Part shown: positions 63,745 through 64,000 of the stretch, piece after piece
How positions within the stretch are numbered: position 1 is the first letter of the stretch
How the letters are laid out: each line of letters starts with the position of its first letter
Assembly: GCF_012272855.1 (NCBI RefSeq)
Contig: NZ_JAAXCQ010000007.1
Coordinates: forward strand, 186,001 to 250,000
DNA length: 64,000 nucleotides
Source: Arenibacter sp. 6A1
GTDB lineage: Bacteria > Bacteroidota > Bacteroidia > Flavobacteriales > Flavobacteriaceae
Reading direction: 5' to 3'
Translations under genes and position numbers: made by a program
The notes under the pieces: generated by a model
The model's database searches: none
Told to the model about the DNA's origin: nothing
What the model saw: the letters and a program-made list of their open reading frames with translations, nothing else

Positions 63745-64000
63745 ATGAAAAATTATATCGTATTACTAAGCTTACTATTTGTATTTGGATGCGCAGAGAA
63801 GGAGGCCGACAGCTATCTGTTTTCTTATTTTAAGGACAATGGCCAAGACGGTCTACACCTTGCTTACAGTGAGGATGGCCTACAATGGACGGCCATTAAT
63901 GAGGATGCGTCCGTTTTAAAACCAAGGGTGGGGAAGGATAAACTAATGCGCGACCCTTGTATTATTCTTGGGGGAGACAACAAATACCATATGGTATGGA
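63745..64000 (+). CDS. GH43-like glycosidase lipoprotein, N-terminal part (3' end outside window)
   Basis: The ATG at 63745 opens an 85-codon frame to the window edge. It has a lipoprotein signal (LLFVFGCAE, Cys15), then YLFSYFKDNGQDGLHLAYSEDGLQW and LMRDPCIILGGDNKYHMVW. The last strand, with RDP near an aspartate and DGLxxxYSxDGLxW, is the start of a five-bladed GH43/GH62-type propeller acting on arabinose- or xylose-containing polysaccharides. The catalytic residues are beyond the window. Confidence 0.8.
   Translation, partial: MKNYIVLLSLLFVFGCAEKEADSYLFSYFKDNGQDGLHLAYSEDGLQWTAINEDASVLKPRVGKDKLMRDPCIILGGDNKYHMVW

Noticed and set aside
1-64000. tRNA, rRNA or classical riboswitches
   Set aside because: No cloverleaf with a TTCGA-type arm, no rRNA segments and no recognisable FMN, TPP or cobalamin riboswitch was found by eye; a covariance-model scan would be decisive.

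Overview
The window looks like a chromosomal segment of a marine-type member of the Bacteroidota, most likely family Flavobacteriaceae. The evidence is a SusC/SusD pair, DUF3347, DUF5690 and HYC_CC_PP family proteins, a GreA-like protein of the Bacteroidota type, promoters of the TAnnTTTG type, and a moderately AT-rich composition with short intergenic spaces. I cannot name a genus.

Layout. Positions 1-7300 (mostly +) hold the end of an alanine racemase, mscL, asd, a lipoprotein prolyl oligopeptidase, a six-helix membrane protein, a lone ABC ATPase and arfB. Positions 7500-14430 (-) hold a GreA-like protein, an FAD oxidoreductase, and the cell-envelope/fatty-acid run pdxA, yceD-like, rpmF, fabH, accB, accC. 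ribE, a sodium symporter and a TauE-type exporter follow. A 601-residue protein with FMN-barrel-like signatures lies at 18993-20798. Positions 20876-31926 (-) form two adjoining operons that look like an organophosphorus scavenging system: two secreted phosphoesterases and SusD/SusC, then a phosphonatase-like hydrolase, a TIGR03364-type oxidoreductase and a DUF5690 transporter. Positions 32170-44563 (-) are a copper/heavy-metal resistance locus with a Cus-type RND pump split across the locus, a CopA ATPase with three near-identical metal-binding repeats, and an HMA-AraC regulator. Positions 44765-49679 are miscellaneous single genes. Positions 50139-52869 are a YceI, porin, YceI-like module. 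Positions 53130-59713 hold an IS3 remnant, a K+/H+ antiporter, a frameshifted acetyltransferase, a VOC/HxlR pair and a TlpA/beta-propeller lipoprotein pair. Positions 59831-63640 hold an HNH-like protein and a REP/RAYT locus. The window closes inside a GH43-like lipoprotein gene.

Two repeat systems stand out. The first is a family of seven 80-90 bp intergenic elements with paired ends (GCGTT...AACGC) spread over the whole window. The second is the RAYT locus at 60351-63637: a REP-associated tyrosine transposase gene flanked by inverted REPs and followed by exact 147-bp tandem units. Each unit carries the last 26-27 codons and stop of the transposase gene plus one REP. The whole cassette is duplicated, and the second transposase is frameshifted just before its presumed catalytic tyrosine. 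Differences between the tandem gene tails are mainly synonymous, which suggests they derive from functional genes or exchange sequence with them.

On regulation, two TGAC-N4-(G/A)TCA sites (18825 and 50071) sit at exactly the same distance from a TTTTG -7 element, ahead of the 601-residue protein and the YceI/porin module. This points to a shared CRP/FNR-type activator. All calls come from reading the sequence and from family knowledge; no database search was run.
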